Origin: Caldifarciminota bacterium
Lineage (GTDB): Bacteria > Hydrothermota > Tepidihabitantia > B3-TA06
Direction of reading: 5' to 3'
Length of the DNA: 64,000 bases
Assembly (NCBI GenBank): GCA_016934635.1
Contig: JAFGSK010000030.1
Location: 42,404 to 106,403, forward strand
Each line of letters opens with the position of its first letter. The stretch's first letter is position 1. Positions 8,964 to 17,453 of the stretch are shown piece after piece. The notes beneath the pieces are model-generated. The model did not search any database, had not been told where the DNA came from, and saw nothing but the letters and a program-made list of their open reading frames with translations. The translations under genes were made by a program, and so were the position numbers.

Positions 8964-9898
8964 TCGATAGTCCCCGGCGGCTTGTGGGTTACGTCGTATA
9001 CAACCCTCACCACTTCTCCTATCGTATTGGTAATATGCACACTGATCCGTTCTAACAACTGATATGGAAGAGGAGAAGCGGATGCAGTCATGCCGTCCAG
9101 GCTTCCGACAGCCCGGATTACTACCGTTTCGCCGTATGCCCTTACGTCCCCCCTGACGCCAACACTTTTGACCGGCAGGAGAACCGCGAAGTACTGCCAC
9201 GGTATCTCGCATTCACCACTTTCAGCAGCTGATTCGATTTCCTCTTCGACTATAGCGCACGCCTCCCTGAGTATTCCGGTTCGCTCACGGGTAGCCTCAC
9301 CAAGAACCCTTACTGCAAGTCCGGGCCCGGGGAAGGGTTGCTTCTCTGCTATCTCGAGACCGAGATGTCTGGCAACCTTTCTCACCTCGTCCTTATAAAG
9401 ATCGCGCAAAGGCTCCACGAGCTTCATCTTCATTTTTTCGGGCAGTCCGCCCACGTTGTGGTGTGACTTTATCGTATCCCTCAAGGCACCTCCTGACTCG
9501 ATCCAGTCAGGTGCTATGGTACCCTGGATCAGGGTATCTGCCTTTACCTTTCCAGCTTCCCTTTCAAAAACCTTAATGAACAGGTTGCCGATGATCTTGC
9601 GCTTGCGTTCCGGTTCACTCACGCCCCTCAATGCCTTGAAAAACTCGTTGGATGCGTCGACAAAATGGAGGTTAAGTCCCATGTTTCCAAGCAGGTCCTG
9701 TACGTGCTCAGACTCTCCTTTTCTGAGGTAGCCGGTGTCCACGAAAACGGTAACCAGCCGTTCACCGATGGCCTTATTAACCAATACGGCAGCGGTGGTC
9801 GAATCCACCCCGCCTGAACAGGCTATGATTGCAGTGCCTTCGATCTCTTTCTTTAACTTTTCAATGGATTGGTCGATGAAACGGGCAACGTCTTTCAT
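8954..9898 (-). CDS. guaAb: GMP synthetase, ATP-pyrophosphatase subunit
   Basis: This 314-residue protein carries the PP-loop [10 protein letters not shown] near the N-terminus that activates XMP with ATP, the [10 protein letters not shown] loop, and the family's usual C-terminus ending KPPGTIEWE, which forms the dimerisation domain. I start it at the ATG at 9898 instead of the TTG at 9931, because 9931-9926 is the -35 box of a promoter whose -10 (TACAAT) ends five bases before that ATG. The protein then begins MKDVARFID, as stand-alone GuaAb proteins do. Together with the overlapping guaAa it supplies the last step of GMP synthesis. Confidence 0.93.
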   Translation of the reverse strand: MKDVARFIDQSIEKLKKEIEGTAIIACSGGVDSTTAAVLVNKAIGERLVTVFVDTGYLRKGESEHVQDLLGNMGLNLHFVDASNEFFKALRGVSEPERKRKIIGNLFIKVFEREAGKVKADTLIQGTIAPDWIESGGALRDTIKSHHNVGGLPEKMKMKLVEPLRDLYKDEVRKVARHLGLEIAEKQPFPGPGLAVRVLGEATRERTGILREACAIVEEEIESAAESGECEIPWQYFAVLLPVKSVGVRGDVRAYGETVVIRAVGSLDGMTASASPLPYQLLERISVHITNTIGEVVRVVYDVTHKPPGTIEWE

Positions 9899-9903
9899 GG
9901 AGG

Positions 9904-9931
9904 ATTGTACGGAGGGAGAAAGGAAAGTCAA
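9904..9931 (-). promoter_or_regulatory. leaderless promoter of guaAb-guaAa
   Basis: TTGACT (9931-9926), 16-base spacer, TACAAT (9909-9904), then five bases to the ATG at 9898. Confidence 0.65.
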
Positions 9932-9970
9932 ATCATGGAGAAATTAGGATTATCTTAAGCTCCTTGTCCG

Positions 9971-10366
9971 CTAATGGATTATTAGATCAATCAGCCTCCA
10001 TATCCACATGAGCAATATTGTAATCCATAAAATTATATTTAAAAAATGATTATTTCTCCAAGCTTTTAGCCACTCCTTTCCTTCATCATCTCCATGTTGT
10101 GGCGGGTTTGAGGTGAATAAAACCAATCCACAGGAATTACATTGCATGGCGATTATCAATTCTGATGTCTTGGTCGGTCGACCCTTGGAATGCCCTAGTA
10201 AAGGTTGTCCCCAGGTTGAGCTTTTCATATGATGGAAGGTTATTTCTTCCGTGTACCAACGGATAAGAGGTCTTATGCCCAGGTAACCTTTACTTAACGG
10301 CGAACCACATCGTGGGCATTTTTCCAGGTTAAGCTCTTCCGGATACTGTTGTTTATCATGAAACAT
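9971..10366 (-). CDS. zinc-ribbon membrane protein
   Basis: A 131-residue protein with two CxxC pairs (CPRCGSPLSKGY at about 18-29 and CNSCG at about 75-79) forming a probable zinc ribbon, and a C-terminal hydrophobic segment (about 109-128) that would anchor it in the membrane with the ribbon in the cytoplasm. The N-terminal CPxCG...GY pattern followed by RWY resembles the DUF6487 group of short ribbon proteins. It has its own promoter whose -10 (TATAAT) ends six bases before the ATG. It is more AT-rich than neighbours. Function unknown. Confidence 0.7.
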   Translation of the reverse strand: MFHDKQQYPEELNLEKCPRCGSPLSKGYLGIRPLIRWYTEEITFHHMKSSTWGQPLLGHSKGRPTKTSELIIAMQCNSCGLVLFTSNPPQHGDDEGKEWLKAWRNNHFLNIILWITILLMWIWRLIDLIIH

Positions 10367-10372
10367 GTCTCA

Positions 10373-10399
10373 ATTATATGAACTTGAGGAAGAAGTCAA
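10373..10399 (-). promoter_or_regulatory. leaderless promoter
   Basis: TTGACT (10399-10394), a 15-base spacer and TATAAT (10378-10373), then six bases to the ATG at 10366. The stretch from here to 10536 otherwise holds only an inverted repeat (10468-10483) and no gene. Confidence 0.55.
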
Positions 10400-10467
10400 G
10401 GGACGTTTGTGATCTTCGACCCCTACGTTTTTCTATGTAAGCAGGCTGAAGGCGCTTATTTTTCAGA

Positions 10468-10486
10468 GCGACGCAGGCGTCGCCCC
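10468..10486. repeat. GC-rich palindrome, copy 1
   Basis: GCGACGC and GCGTCGC face each other around a two-base centre, followed by CCC. The reverse complement matches the palindrome at 35078-35097 almost exactly. It lies just downstream of the hydrolase gene and may help end transcription. Confidence 0.65.
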
Positions 10487-10536
10487 AACGGATAGTTGTG
10501 TAAATATCCGAAAAAGGCGGGCTTGAACGTGATCGT

Positions 10537-11256
10537 TCAGCGCCATTCCTCCATCGCACTCTCAAAATCATCGGTACACCCTGTATGGGCGGTGCACATC
10601 AATATAATACCTTCGAGCTTGGCCAGTTTCCTTATTGAGGCTTCCTGAAGCCTCGAGTCCATGTTGATTGCCTTGAAGAAGACACGCGCCTTTCCTTCCT
10701 CCAGTCTCAAGTTGTCCCCTGTAAAGAGGATTGAATCGTTGACCAGATAGGAGACCGATCCGGGTGTATGCCCGGGACAGAATATCGCCTGTGCCTTTAT
10801 CTGGTCAATATGGACGATTTCACCGTCATCAACCAGGATATAATCCCTCGGAAGAGCCTTGTTGTAGTACGGTCCCATCCTTACTGTCGTGCGGTTAATC
10901 ATCTGCTCTTCGTCTGCACCGAGATATATCTTCGCGTTGGTTAAGAGTCCAAGACCGCCTGTATGATCTATGTCCGTGTGCGTCAGGAAAACGCATTCCA
11001 CCAACTCCGGATCGATACCTATCTTCTCGAACTCGCCTGAAACGTCTAGTTTCTTTGTGTTCTTGTAGCCCGCGTCGATGCAGATAATGTGGTTATCTTG
11101 GAGGAAGATGAAGAAGTTGTTGTTACGCGTCCTGATAGTGTAGAGCCTGGAGGGTATTATCGCTCCGGTATTCATTGGAATCCACTTCGAGGTCGCACAG
11201 AGAAAAGGTAGGCAGAGGAAGGCAAGCGCGGCAAACGGGATAATGGTTTTTACCAC
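10537..11256 (-). CDS. secreted metallo-beta-lactamase-fold hydrolase
   Basis: This 239-residue protein has the metal-binding motif HTDIDHTGG and the later ligands CPGHTPGS, GDN and TAHTG that define a dinuclear metallo-hydrolase of the glyoxalase II/lactonase-like superfamily. A hydrophobic N-terminus (about 1-21) suggests export or membrane attachment. The substrate cannot be inferred; being exported makes a lactone or beta-lactam-like ester possible. It starts at a GTG overlapping the preceding 64-residue membrane protein by seven bases, so the two are translationally coupled. Confidence 0.8.
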   Translation of the reverse strand: MVKTIIPFAALAFLCLPFLCATSKWIPMNTGAIIPSRLYTIRTRNNNFFIFLQDNHIICIDAGYKNTKKLDVSGEFEKIGIDPELVECVFLTHTDIDHTGGLGLLTNAKIYLGADEEQMINRTTVRMGPYYNKALPRDYILVDDGEIVHIDQIKAQAIFCPGHTPGSVSYLVNDSILFTGDNLRLEEGKARVFFKAINMDSRLQEASIRKLAKLEGIILMCTAHTGCTDDFESAMEEWR

Positions 11257-11444
11257 AATAACCCCAGCTTTGCCCCAAGGTATATAAGCCCTGCGAAGAT
11301 GCCTCCGCCTGCCGCAGCTAAGATGAAGTGAAGGGTGGCATTAAGCTTCTTGTTCTTCCTGTCCCAGCCCCAAAAAAGGAAGAAAATTCCAGCGAGTCCA
11401 AAGATTGTCGCTAGAACCGCAATAACGATTCCCCAGGTAGTCAC
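11250..11444 (-). CDS. small two-helix membrane protein
   Basis: This 64-residue protein has two hydrophobic segments (about 5-26 and 40-62) joined by a short basic loop (WDRKNKK), predicting a hairpin in the inner membrane. Its end overlaps the metallo-hydrolase gene by seven bases. The start is a GTG five bases after a -10 hexamer. No family recognised; it may anchor or assist export of the hydrolase. Confidence 0.6.
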   Translation of the reverse strand: MTTWGIVIAVLATIFGLAGIFFLFWGWDRKNKKLNATLHFILAAAGGGIFAGLIYLGAKLGLLW

Positions 11445-11449
11445 GACTT

Positions 11450-11477
11450 AGCTTAGTTAGCTAAATTGCTTTGTCAA
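11450..11477 (-). promoter_or_regulatory. leaderless promoter (GTG start)
   Basis: TTGACA (11477-11472), 16-base spacer, TAAGCT (11455-11450), then five bases to the GTG at 11444. From 11478 to 11756 I see no gene, only unstructured intergenic DNA. Confidence 0.55.
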
Positions 11478-11756
11478 TGTTATGGAGTATCCTTCACCCC
11501 AACCCTCACCTTAGAAGGTTAATAATCTGTGGACCGACATCTGCCGTTCATCCCAGAATGATGCTTGAGTCCATCCGTTTAAGACTCTAGTTTACGATCT
11601 TCTTATAAAAAAACCCCGTGTGCTCCGGATGTCTTTACATGTCCAGACCTGAACCAGAAACTGATGACAATCAGTTCAAAGAATTTGAAACACGGAGACA
11701 ACGAAGGTGCATTGAGGTTCAAATTACCACAGCAGTTGGAGGCTATTTTTTTGGGC

Positions 11757-11784
11757 TTGACTAATTAACCTGGATGATTAACAT
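11757..11784 (+). promoter_or_regulatory. probable promoter of the PorV-like gene
   Basis: TTGACT (11757-11762), 16-base spacer, TAACAT (11779-11784). The leader of about 95 bases ends in GGAGG (11871-11875) nine bases before the TTG start at 11885. Confidence 0.45.
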
Positions 11785-11884
11785 CTCGAAAGACTTTCGG
11801 GATTTCTACGGAATTTAAGATGAAACCCGTAAGTTCGGGTGTTAAATTAGGATATTACACCGATCTTGCTGGAGGATAAAATCT

Positions 11885-13105
11885 TTGTTCAAAAGAATAA
11901 TTTTTTTACTCGTCATCGCGGGGGTATTCCCTACGATAAAAGGCGCCGATGCTTCTTTTCTTCTAATCTGGCCAGGTTCGAGACCGGCTGCTTTAGGCGG
12001 TGCGTTTACTGCAATAGCGGATGATGCTTCCGCCGCTCTCTACAATCCAGCGGGATTGGGTTTTCAGAAAGATATGAATCTCTTGCTGATGCACGCAAAC
12101 TGGTTACCTGATTTGTATCCAGGGATGTACTTCGAGTATCTGGCAGCCTCGGCTTCTATTCCCAAGGTCGGTACGTTTGCATTCAACGGGGTATATCTTT
12201 CTACCGGGGAATGTATTGTTACCGATGGTAGCGGTAATCTTATCGGGTCATACACGACATTTGATTATTCCCTGGGTGTAGCCTATGGCCGTGAACTGAA
12301 CCCGAAGCTTTCAATAGGTGGTGGGATAAAACTCATCTATGATTCTGTTGCACCTGACTGGGTTTTTGAGGAATTAGGGATTACTGGAAGTGGATCAGGT
12401 CTAACCTGGGCAGTAGACGCTGGGGTTCTCTACAAGCCCTTCCAGAACCTGAAAATGGGTGTCGCGATGCAAAATCTTGGCCCACCTATCTCTTTCGACT
12501 TTGATACAACCAGTACTACTCTCCCCCTGTTGTTACGCACTGGAATAGGCTTTAATCCGACCTTCGGAGTAGTAAACGATAGGGCTTTAAGCATAGGAGT
12601 AACCCTCTGCCCTGCTTGCGATTTCGTCAAACTGCTTCCTAATATGTTTACCGTAGATCCATCTTACATAGATACGATGACTTTCGGACAGGAACTTGCC
12701 TATGAATTAGAGGACATCTGGCGAAGCTTCGGCCTGGAAGCTTCCGGCCTCGTTAAGTTGATTTTGCCAAAAGATTGGTCAATATTCGGAAAACTCACCC
12801 TGGATGGAGGCTACTTCTTCGATAAGCACAATTCCAGAGGCGGCTTCGTTGTTGAGGACGAAACCCGAGATTGGATACATGTTGGTTTGTTTCCCTTTAT
12901 CTTCGGCAAACAGGAAGGTAAACTCATTAAGGCAGGTTTGACGTTTGGTGGATATGTCGGACTTGGCTTCGAAACATCCAAATTCAGACTCGGTTTAGAC
13001 TTAGGGATGGGCTCAGATGAAAACCTCCTCGACTTCCCGACTACAAATCGAAGATTTTCAGGGAATCTGTATTTTCAACCTCTAAAAAAACCACACTCGC
13101 CTTAG
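11885..13105 (+). CDS. PorV/PorQ-like (UPF0164) outer-membrane protein
   Basis: This 406-residue protein has a signal peptide (about 1-20) followed by the family's hallmark RPAALGGAFTAIADDA and ALYNPAGLG, which mark the FadL-like barrels of the PorV/UPF0164 group. In Bacteroidetes PorV helps move proteins with C-terminal sorting domains through the type IX system; here a protein with such a domain is encoded at 15714-16760. The start is a TTG with GGAGG at good spacing. The role in this organism is inferred; the barrel assignment is firm. Confidence 0.82.
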   Translation: MFKRIIFLLVIAGVFPTIKGADASFLLIWPGSRPAALGGAFTAIADDASAALYNPAGLGFQKDMNLLLMHANWLPDLYPGMYFEYLAASASIPKVGTFAFNGVYLSTGECIVTDGSGNLIGSYTTFDYSLGVAYGRELNPKLSIGGGIKLIYDSVAPDWVFEELGITGSGSGLTWAVDAGVLYKPFQNLKMGVAMQNLGPPISFDFDTTSTTLPLLLRTGIGFNPTFGVVNDRALSIGVTLCPACDFVKLLPNMFTVDPSYIDTMTFGQELAYELEDIWRSFGLEASGLVKLILPKDWSIFGKLTLDGGYFFDKHNSRGGFVVEDETRDWIHVGLFPFIFGKQEGKLIKAGLTFGGYVGLGFETSKFRLGLDLGMGSDENLLDFPTTNRRFSGNLYFQPLKKPHSP

Positions 13106-13209
13106 GATATTGTCGTTGCTTACTTCTCTACTCAACAATAGAAATCATAAAGTCTACCTAACGTTTTCCAAGAGATGAACTTAGCCATGCGATCAAATCT
13201 GATAAACGG

Positions 13210-13248
13210 TCAATCTTCAAATCTTTCAATCTTGTAATCTTCTAATCT
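13210..13248. repeat. AAGATTG-type short tandem repeat, copy 1
   Basis: Four degenerate units of 9-10 bases reading caatctt/ aatctt on the plus strand. The reverse complement is a close relative of the repeat at 56349-56388. Intergenic. Confidence 0.6.
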
Positions 13249-13256
13249 CCTGGGGC

Positions 13257-13284
13257 TTGCATGAATAAAAACTTTCCGGATAAT
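13257..13284 (+). promoter_or_regulatory. leaderless promoter of the first ECF sigma operon
   Basis: TTGCAT (13257-13262), 16-base spacer, GATAAT (13279-13284), then six bases to the ATG at 13291. The -35 is imperfect. ECF sigma genes often autoregulate, but the match is to the housekeeping consensus. Confidence 0.5.
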
Positions 13285-13290
13285 GTATAG

Positions 13291-13836
13291 ATGGTAGATA
13301 TGAGTACAGCTGACGCGGAGGCGATAAGGCTTACCGTAACCGGAGATAAGGAAGCCTTCGCAGTAATCGTGGCAAGATACACGGAAAGGGCTTACAGAAT
13401 GGCTTTATACATACTTGGTTCGGAGCAGGACGCGATGGATGTCTCCCAGGACGCATTTATCCGGGCGTACCGTAACCTGAAGCGGTTCGACCTCGCGCGT
13501 CCCTTCTTTCCGTGGTTTGCTCGTATCTTACGCAATCTCTGCTACAATTACTACAATCGCCGCAAACGCCGTATGACTTACGATATTGAAAATTTCCAGA
13601 TAGCCCTGCCCTCGAAGGGAATCACGCCTGAGACCCGGCTTGCATTGAACAAAGCCCTGTCAGAACTCTCGCCCCAGGACAGAGAGATCATAGGCAAGTT
13701 TTACTTCGAACAGCTTTCGTACGCCGAGATCGCCGAAGAACTGGATATACCTATAGGTACGGTGATGTCAAGGCTTTACTACGCACGCAGGCATCTTAAG
13801 AACTTCCTTCTGTCAGCAAGGGGAGTAAAACAATGA
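13291..13836 (+). CDS. ECF-family RNA polymerase sigma factor (1)
   Basis: This 181-residue protein has sigma region 2 (DVSQDAFIRAYRNLKRFD, about 50-67) and region 4 (LSYAEIAEELDIP, GTVMSRLYYARRHLK, about 140-175), the two DNA- and polymerase-contacting domains of extracytoplasmic-function sigma factors. It redirects RNA polymerase to a stress regulon and would be held inactive by the membrane anti-sigma factor encoded next, with which it overlaps by four bases (ATGA). The ATG lies six bases from a -10 hexamer, predicting a leaderless message. Confidence 0.92.
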   Translation: MVDMSTADAEAIRLTVTGDKEAFAVIVARYTERAYRMALYILGSEQDAMDVSQDAFIRAYRNLKRFDLARPFFPWFARILRNLCYNYYNRRKRRMTYDIENFQIALPSKGITPETRLALNKALSELSPQDREIIGKFYFEQLSYAEIAEELDIPIGTVMSRLYYARRHLKNFLLSARGVKQ

Positions 13837-14282
13837 AGCACGAGCACTACAAGTATCTTCTCCTGAAGGTGGTGGACGGCGTGGCTTCGGCAAAGGAGAA
13901 GAAAGAATTCCTGACTCATATTCGTTCCTGTGAGGAGTGCCGTGCCGAATACGGTGAGTTCAAAAACCTGGAGGAACTTATGTCTTCAATTAAACTCAAG
14001 GATCTGACCGAGGAAGCGCGTGAAGTCTACTGGCGTTCCCTGTACAATCGTCTGGAACGCGGCTTGGGCTGGATCCTTCTCTCGTTGGGAGCAATCCTTT
14101 TACTTGGGTTTGGTGCATTTATGCTGATCAAGGAATTTATTGCAAGCCCTACAGTATCCTTGATTCTCAAGATAGGCGTATGCACAATTCTGGGTGGAAT
14201 CATCGTTCTTCTGGTAAGTGTAATAAAGGAAAGATTGTTGGTGCGAAGATATGACAAGTATTCCAAAGAGGTAAAGCTATGA
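13833..14282 (+). CDS. zinc-finger anti-sigma factor, membrane-bound
   Basis: This 149-residue protein has an N-terminal anti-sigma zinc finger of the zf-HC2 type (H-x3-C-x2-C in THIRSCEEC, about 29-37) and two hydrophobic segments (about 74-96 and 105-126). This is the usual plan of a cytoplasmic sigma-binding head tied to the inner membrane. It overlaps the sigma gene by four bases and the following YbjQ-like gene by four bases, so all three are translationally coupled. The C-terminus is short and basic, with no sensor domain outside the membrane. Confidence 0.85.
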   Translation: MKHEHYKYLLLKVVDGVASAKEKKEFLTHIRSCEECRAEYGEFKNLEELMSSIKLKDLTEEAREVYWRSLYNRLERGLGWILLSLGAILLLGFGAFMLIKEFIASPTVSLILKIGVCTILGGIIVLLVSVIKERLLVRRYDKYSKEVKL

Positions 14283-14602
14283 TACTCTCTACAACAAACA
14301 CGATTCCCGGATACAAGATAGTTGAAAATCTGGGAATCGTCAGAGGGAATACAGTACGTGCCAGACATTTCGGGCACGACTTCATGGCAGGTTTGAAGAA
14401 CCTGATAGGCGGTGAGATAACAGATTACACCAAGCTTCTTGCAGAATCCCGTGAACAAGCACTGGACAGGATGCTGGAACGCGCCGAGGAATTAAAGGCA
14501 GATGCAATAATCGGCGTACGTTTCATGACATCATCCGTTATGCAGGGGGCGGCCGAGCTTCTGGCTTACGGGACTGCTGTAAGACTTAAGAAAGAAAGTT
14601 AA
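14279..14602 (+). CDS. YbjQ/UPF0145-family protein
   Basis: This 107-residue protein matches the YbjQ (DUF74) family across its length: a start of TTNTIPGYKI, the RGNTVRARH stretch, a central SREQALDRML helix, and ADAIIGVRF near the C-terminus. The family forms pentameric rings and has no settled function, although it is often genetically linked to envelope stress. The gene is the last of an ECF sigma operon, overlapping the anti-sigma gene by four bases, which suggests it works with that response. Confidence 0.88.
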   Translation: MILSTTNTIPGYKIVENLGIVRGNTVRARHFGHDFMAGLKNLIGGEITDYTKLLAESREQALDRMLERAEELKADAIIGVRFMTSSVMQGAAELLAYGTAVRLKKES

Positions 14603-14701
14603 TATAACTAAGATACGACCAAATCTTCACCCTTAGTGGGTTCTTAAAGGAATCCTATCTTTCCTGACACACCCCGGACGAATCGATTGCTCTAAAATCG
14701 T

Positions 14702-15097
14702 TTAGTAATAACTGAAGGTTGAAAGCATTATAATCCCGTAGACAATCCACGCGGCAGAAGCGCACAAGCATCCTACACCTGCGCTGTTCCCCTGTATCAT
14801 GCTTCTCCGGTTCTTGTAACATGAGGTATAAGCATCTACGTATTCAGGCGACTTGCCCACAAGGTTAACCTCCCTTGGTTTTGGCGTTAAGAAATAGCCG
14901 AAACCAGCGGGTACGAGACCAGCCAACGGTGTGAACAGCAAACCTGACACACACCCGGCGCCGATCCACAGCAACTCATTTGTATCTTCCATTGCATCGT
15001 GATTAGCCTTTTTGCATGGGTCTTCGGTCTCCTGGGCAAAGAGAAATCCCACGGCTAGCATGATACTTACTAATGCCACAGGTACTATATTCTTCAT
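14702..15097 (-). CDS. secreted DxC...LLGKS-family protein, paralog 1
   Basis: This 131-residue protein belongs to a small family seen three times here (also 15109-15543 and 20541-20987). Each has a signal peptide, a motif DPCxxAxxDA, a hydrophobic segment beginning with a GC pair (WIGAGCVSG), a P-x-P loop, the block LxGKSPEYVDAYTxCY, and a second Gly/Cys/Ala-rich hydrophobic segment. Four conserved cysteines may form disulfides. I start at the ATG at 15097, which has AGGAGG just upstream, not the in-frame ATG at 15112. It is cotranscribed with paralog 2. Function unknown. Confidence 0.72.
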   Translation of the reverse strand: MKNIVPVALVSIMLAVGFLFAQETEDPCKKANHDAMEDTNELLWIGAGCVSGLLFTPLAGLVPAGFGYFLTPKPREVNLVGKSPEYVDAYTSCYKNRRSMIQGNSAGVGCLCASAAWIVYGIIMLSTFSYY

Positions 15098-15108
15098 CTT
15101 ACCTCCTC

Positions 15109-15543
15109 TCAATAGACAAGGCTCATAAAACCTATGTAAGCTGCGTACAATAATACATTAACCAGACATCCGGATGCACACCCCAACCATGCATTGCCTA
15201 TCTGGATGCTGCGGCCTTTATCCTCGTAACAATCGGTATATGCCGCTACGTATTCAGGAGACTTACCGAGAAGCTCCAGCCCCGAAGGCCTGGGTTCAAC
15301 CACATATGAAGCAATGATACCCACGACAGGCATAAGGCACCCTAACGCAAACCATGCCATGCCCTGGACTTTTTTTTCAGCGTCATGCCTGGCTTTCAGG
15401 CATGCGTCGGCATCATCCGCAACACCGACTGTGTTTTCTTCAACCTTCCCGATTTCCTCAGATTCAGGAATATCGTCGGCATATGACAAAACAGGAATCG
15501 CCGTCATTCCCAGCACTAGCATTATCGATAAGAGCTTTCTCAT
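15109..15543 (-). CDS. secreted DxC...LLGKS-family protein, paralog 2
   Basis: This 144-residue protein has a signal peptide (about 1-20, cut near SYA), an acidic linker rich in Glu and Asp (about 22-45) absent from the other copies, then the shared pattern DACLKARHDA, WFALGCLMP, PRPSGLELLGKSPEYVAAYTDCY and a Gly-rich hydrophobic end. The ATG at 15543 is chosen because GGAGG precedes it at the right distance. The gene ends 11 bases before paralog 1 starts, so both are on one message. No known domain; the paired cysteines and two hydrophobic stretches suggest a small envelope protein. Confidence 0.72.
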   Translation of the reverse strand: MRKLLSIMLVLGMTAIPVLSYADDIPESEEIGKVEENTVGVADDADACLKARHDAEKKVQGMAWFALGCLMPVVGIIASYVVEPRPSGLELLGKSPEYVAAYTDCYEDKGRSIQIGNAWLGCASGCLVNVLLYAAYIGFMSLVY

Positions 15544-15572
15544 CCTTTCCTCCACTGCAATTTCTTAGGTGA

Positions 15573-15600
15573 ATAATATGAGTTTACGTAAGCGTGTCAA
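15573..15600 (-). promoter_or_regulatory. promoter of paralogs 2 and 1
   Basis: TTGACA (15600-15595), 16-base spacer, TATTAT (15578-15573), about 30 bases before the ATG at 15543. Confidence 0.7.
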
Positions 15601-15713
15601 GCTCCGCCAGCAACACGCCCATGTAACTTCGGGGCATTCTTTTTTTCTCCTTGTCAGCGTTCGATCAACAAAAACTCAACGCTCGCCTAAAACACCTGTG
15701 CAAAGAAAGGTCT

Positions 15714-16760
15714 CTACCTTAATTCGATCACCTTGACTCTTTTTCTAATATTCTGTCCAAGCAGATGGATAAAATATACTCCTTTACAGACATTCACGTT
15801 CCAGATGAGTTCGTTCCTGCCGGATTGCAGACCATTCCACACCCGGCCTGCCAGAAACCTTCCTGATGCATCGTAAAGCCCCAACTCAGCGTCACCTGTA
15901 ACATCTGCGTCCAGGGTGAGTTCAAGACCTTGGGGTATGAAAGCAGCCTCTAACTTACCGTCTAAGAACATTAGGGCTTCTGTGACTGCATCGGTTGTAT
16001 CAATCGTATCGGGTACGTAGAAGGAAATCCCCTTAACCCTTGAAACCTTATCAGCGATAATGAAGTTTGGATTCGTCTCATCTTCGCTCGATTGAATCGT
16101 TAACACTGATGTCAAGGAGTCAGCGTACCAATCGTAACGGTAAAGGCTTATTTGCTGAACCGTTATACCGAATACCTTCACGACAATCAATTTGTGAAGT
16201 CGATTCACCACGCAGTGAAACGTATCCAGGTCGGTAATCAGGGTTCCCGTGTCGACAACATTATTGAAATCGTTGACCTCGAGTGTAGCCTGACCTGCGG
16301 ACATAGTGTACGAAGAAACCCATGAATCGCCAATGGAAACTGGAAAAATCAACACCTGCGCCGAGTCTGCTCCTTGAATAGGGCTTGGGCTTGACTTGCC
16401 TTCGCGCAGCGTAGTAAAACCGTACGAGATGAGTCCGTCAGGTTTGATTCGGACGTAAGATTCTACCGTATCTACAGCGGAAAAGGTCTGACTTACAAGT
16501 TCCGACCTTTGAAAATAATAACCGAACAAACCCTCCGATGCCTTTTTAACCCAGGAGTATTCTTCAATCTCATCCCAAGTAACGTTCTCGCTCGAATAGT
16601 CCCAAATGTGAGTTCCCTGGATATTCAAGTCAACGTTTATGGACACGATATTACGGGTACCGATGACTGAATCCCCCTCTTCGACACGGATCCAGGTTAT
16701 GGTCCCTGGAGCCGCTATCAGAGAGATTCCCAGTATCATTAGAGTGAAAGTCTTTTTCAT
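15714..16760 (-). CDS. secreted protein with C-terminal FlgD/type IX-like sorting domain
   Basis: This 348-residue protein has a signal peptide (MKKTFTLMILGISLIAAPG), a long beta-rich middle, and a C-terminal domain of about 80 residues reading GLYDASGRFLAGRVW, then SGRNELIWN, then KGVYFIHL and a basic end. That is the pattern of FlgD-like Ig folds used as sorting tags by type IX secretion in Bacteroidetes and relatives. The ATG at 16760 has AAAGGAGG upstream and is preferred over the longer frame, which overlaps the neighbouring gene. It follows the outer-membrane protein gene by 13 bases. The middle has no recognisable domain. Confidence 0.72.
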   Translation of the reverse strand: MKKTFTLMILGISLIAAPGTITWIRVEEGDSVIGTRNIVSINVDLNIQGTHIWDYSSENVTWDEIEEYSWVKKASEGLFGYYFQRSELVSQTFSAVDTVESYVRIKPDGLISYGFTTLREGKSSPSPIQGADSAQVLIFPVSIGDSWVSSYTMSAGQATLEVNDFNNVVDTGTLITDLDTFHCVVNRLHKLIVVKVFGITVQQISLYRYDWYADSLTSVLTIQSSEDETNPNFIIADKVSRVKGISFYVPDTIDTTDAVTEALMFLDGKLEAAFIPQGLELTLDADVTGDAELGLYDASGRFLAGRVWNGLQSGRNELIWNVNVCKGVYFIHLLGQNIRKRVKVIELR

Positions 16761-16773
16761 ATCGTCCTCCTTT

Positions 16774-17412
16774 CTAGAAGTATAGATTAAGCCACAACTC
16801 CCCGCCTGTTCTTCCAAGGTTGAAATCCACGTGGGATTCGTTTTCTTCCCTGTAGGAACCGTCTTCTGATTCCCGTTCATGGGAAGATACAAGCGCACTA
16901 CCGAACATATAGCTGTAGTTCATCTCGCCTGAAATACTTATCCTATCTAACAAGGAGACCTCGAAACCTAACCCGCTCTTTACTGTTATCAGGGGTTCAG
17001 GATTCTCAAACATCCTTGCTTTAAGTGAATCGAGTTGTTCCTGGTCGGTATCATCGTCGTCTTCGATTTTAAGATACAAAGGTATCGGCGTCCCCGCCGA
17101 CACTCTAAGATAAGGTTTAGCAAAACCGGAACCGAATACGATCCTGGTTCCAAGGCTGGGGTTTATAAAACACACTTTCCAGGAAAGGGTATCAACTTCC
17201 ACCTCTTCCTTGTAACCTTCAGGTAAGTTATCGTTAAAGGTGTAGTAATAGGAGGTATAGGAACCGCTGGTGTTAAGGAATCCCAAGGAAAAATAAGGCT
17301 CGAACACTCCCAATCTGTAACCGACGTAAGGTTCGGCAGAAGAGCCCATACCCAAGGTCAATCCGGCGAATATAGTTGATACACTGAGTAAAAAGGTATT
17401 AATCACACGCAA
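16774..17412 (-). CDS. outer-membrane barrel-like protein
   Basis: This 212-residue protein has an N-terminal hydrophobic signal (about 1-22), amphipathic strands rich in Tyr, Gly and Ser, two acidic loops (about 120-130 and 180-190), and a C-terminal phenylalanine (WLNLYF), a typical outer-membrane insertion signal. The start is either the TTG at 17412, four bases after AGGAGG, or the GTG at 17406, ten bases after it. It is the first gene of a transcript that continues into the sorting-domain protein. Family not recognised. Confidence 0.65.
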   Translation of the reverse strand: MRVINTFLLSVSTIFAGLTLGMGSSAEPYVGYRLGVFEPYFSLGFLNTSGSYTSYYYTFNDNLPEGYKEEVEVDTLSWKVCFINPSLGTRIVFGSGFAKPYLRVSAGTPIPLYLKIEDDDDTDQEQLDSLKARMFENPEPLITVKSGLGFEVSLLDRISISGEMNYSYMFGSALVSSHERESEDGSYREENESHVDFNLGRTGGELWLNLYF

Positions 17413-17453
17413 GACTCCTCCTTTGGCTTAGTCCTATGAACATAATTGGATTG

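Noticed and set aside
8964..9212. N-terminal extension of the guaAa frame
   Set aside because: It is in another frame of guaAb coding DNA; homology to glutaminases starts at the GTG at 8963.
10374..10571. Reverse open frame of 65 codons
   Set aside because: It runs through a palindromic repeat and into the promoter and metallo-hydrolase gene; composition is not protein-like.
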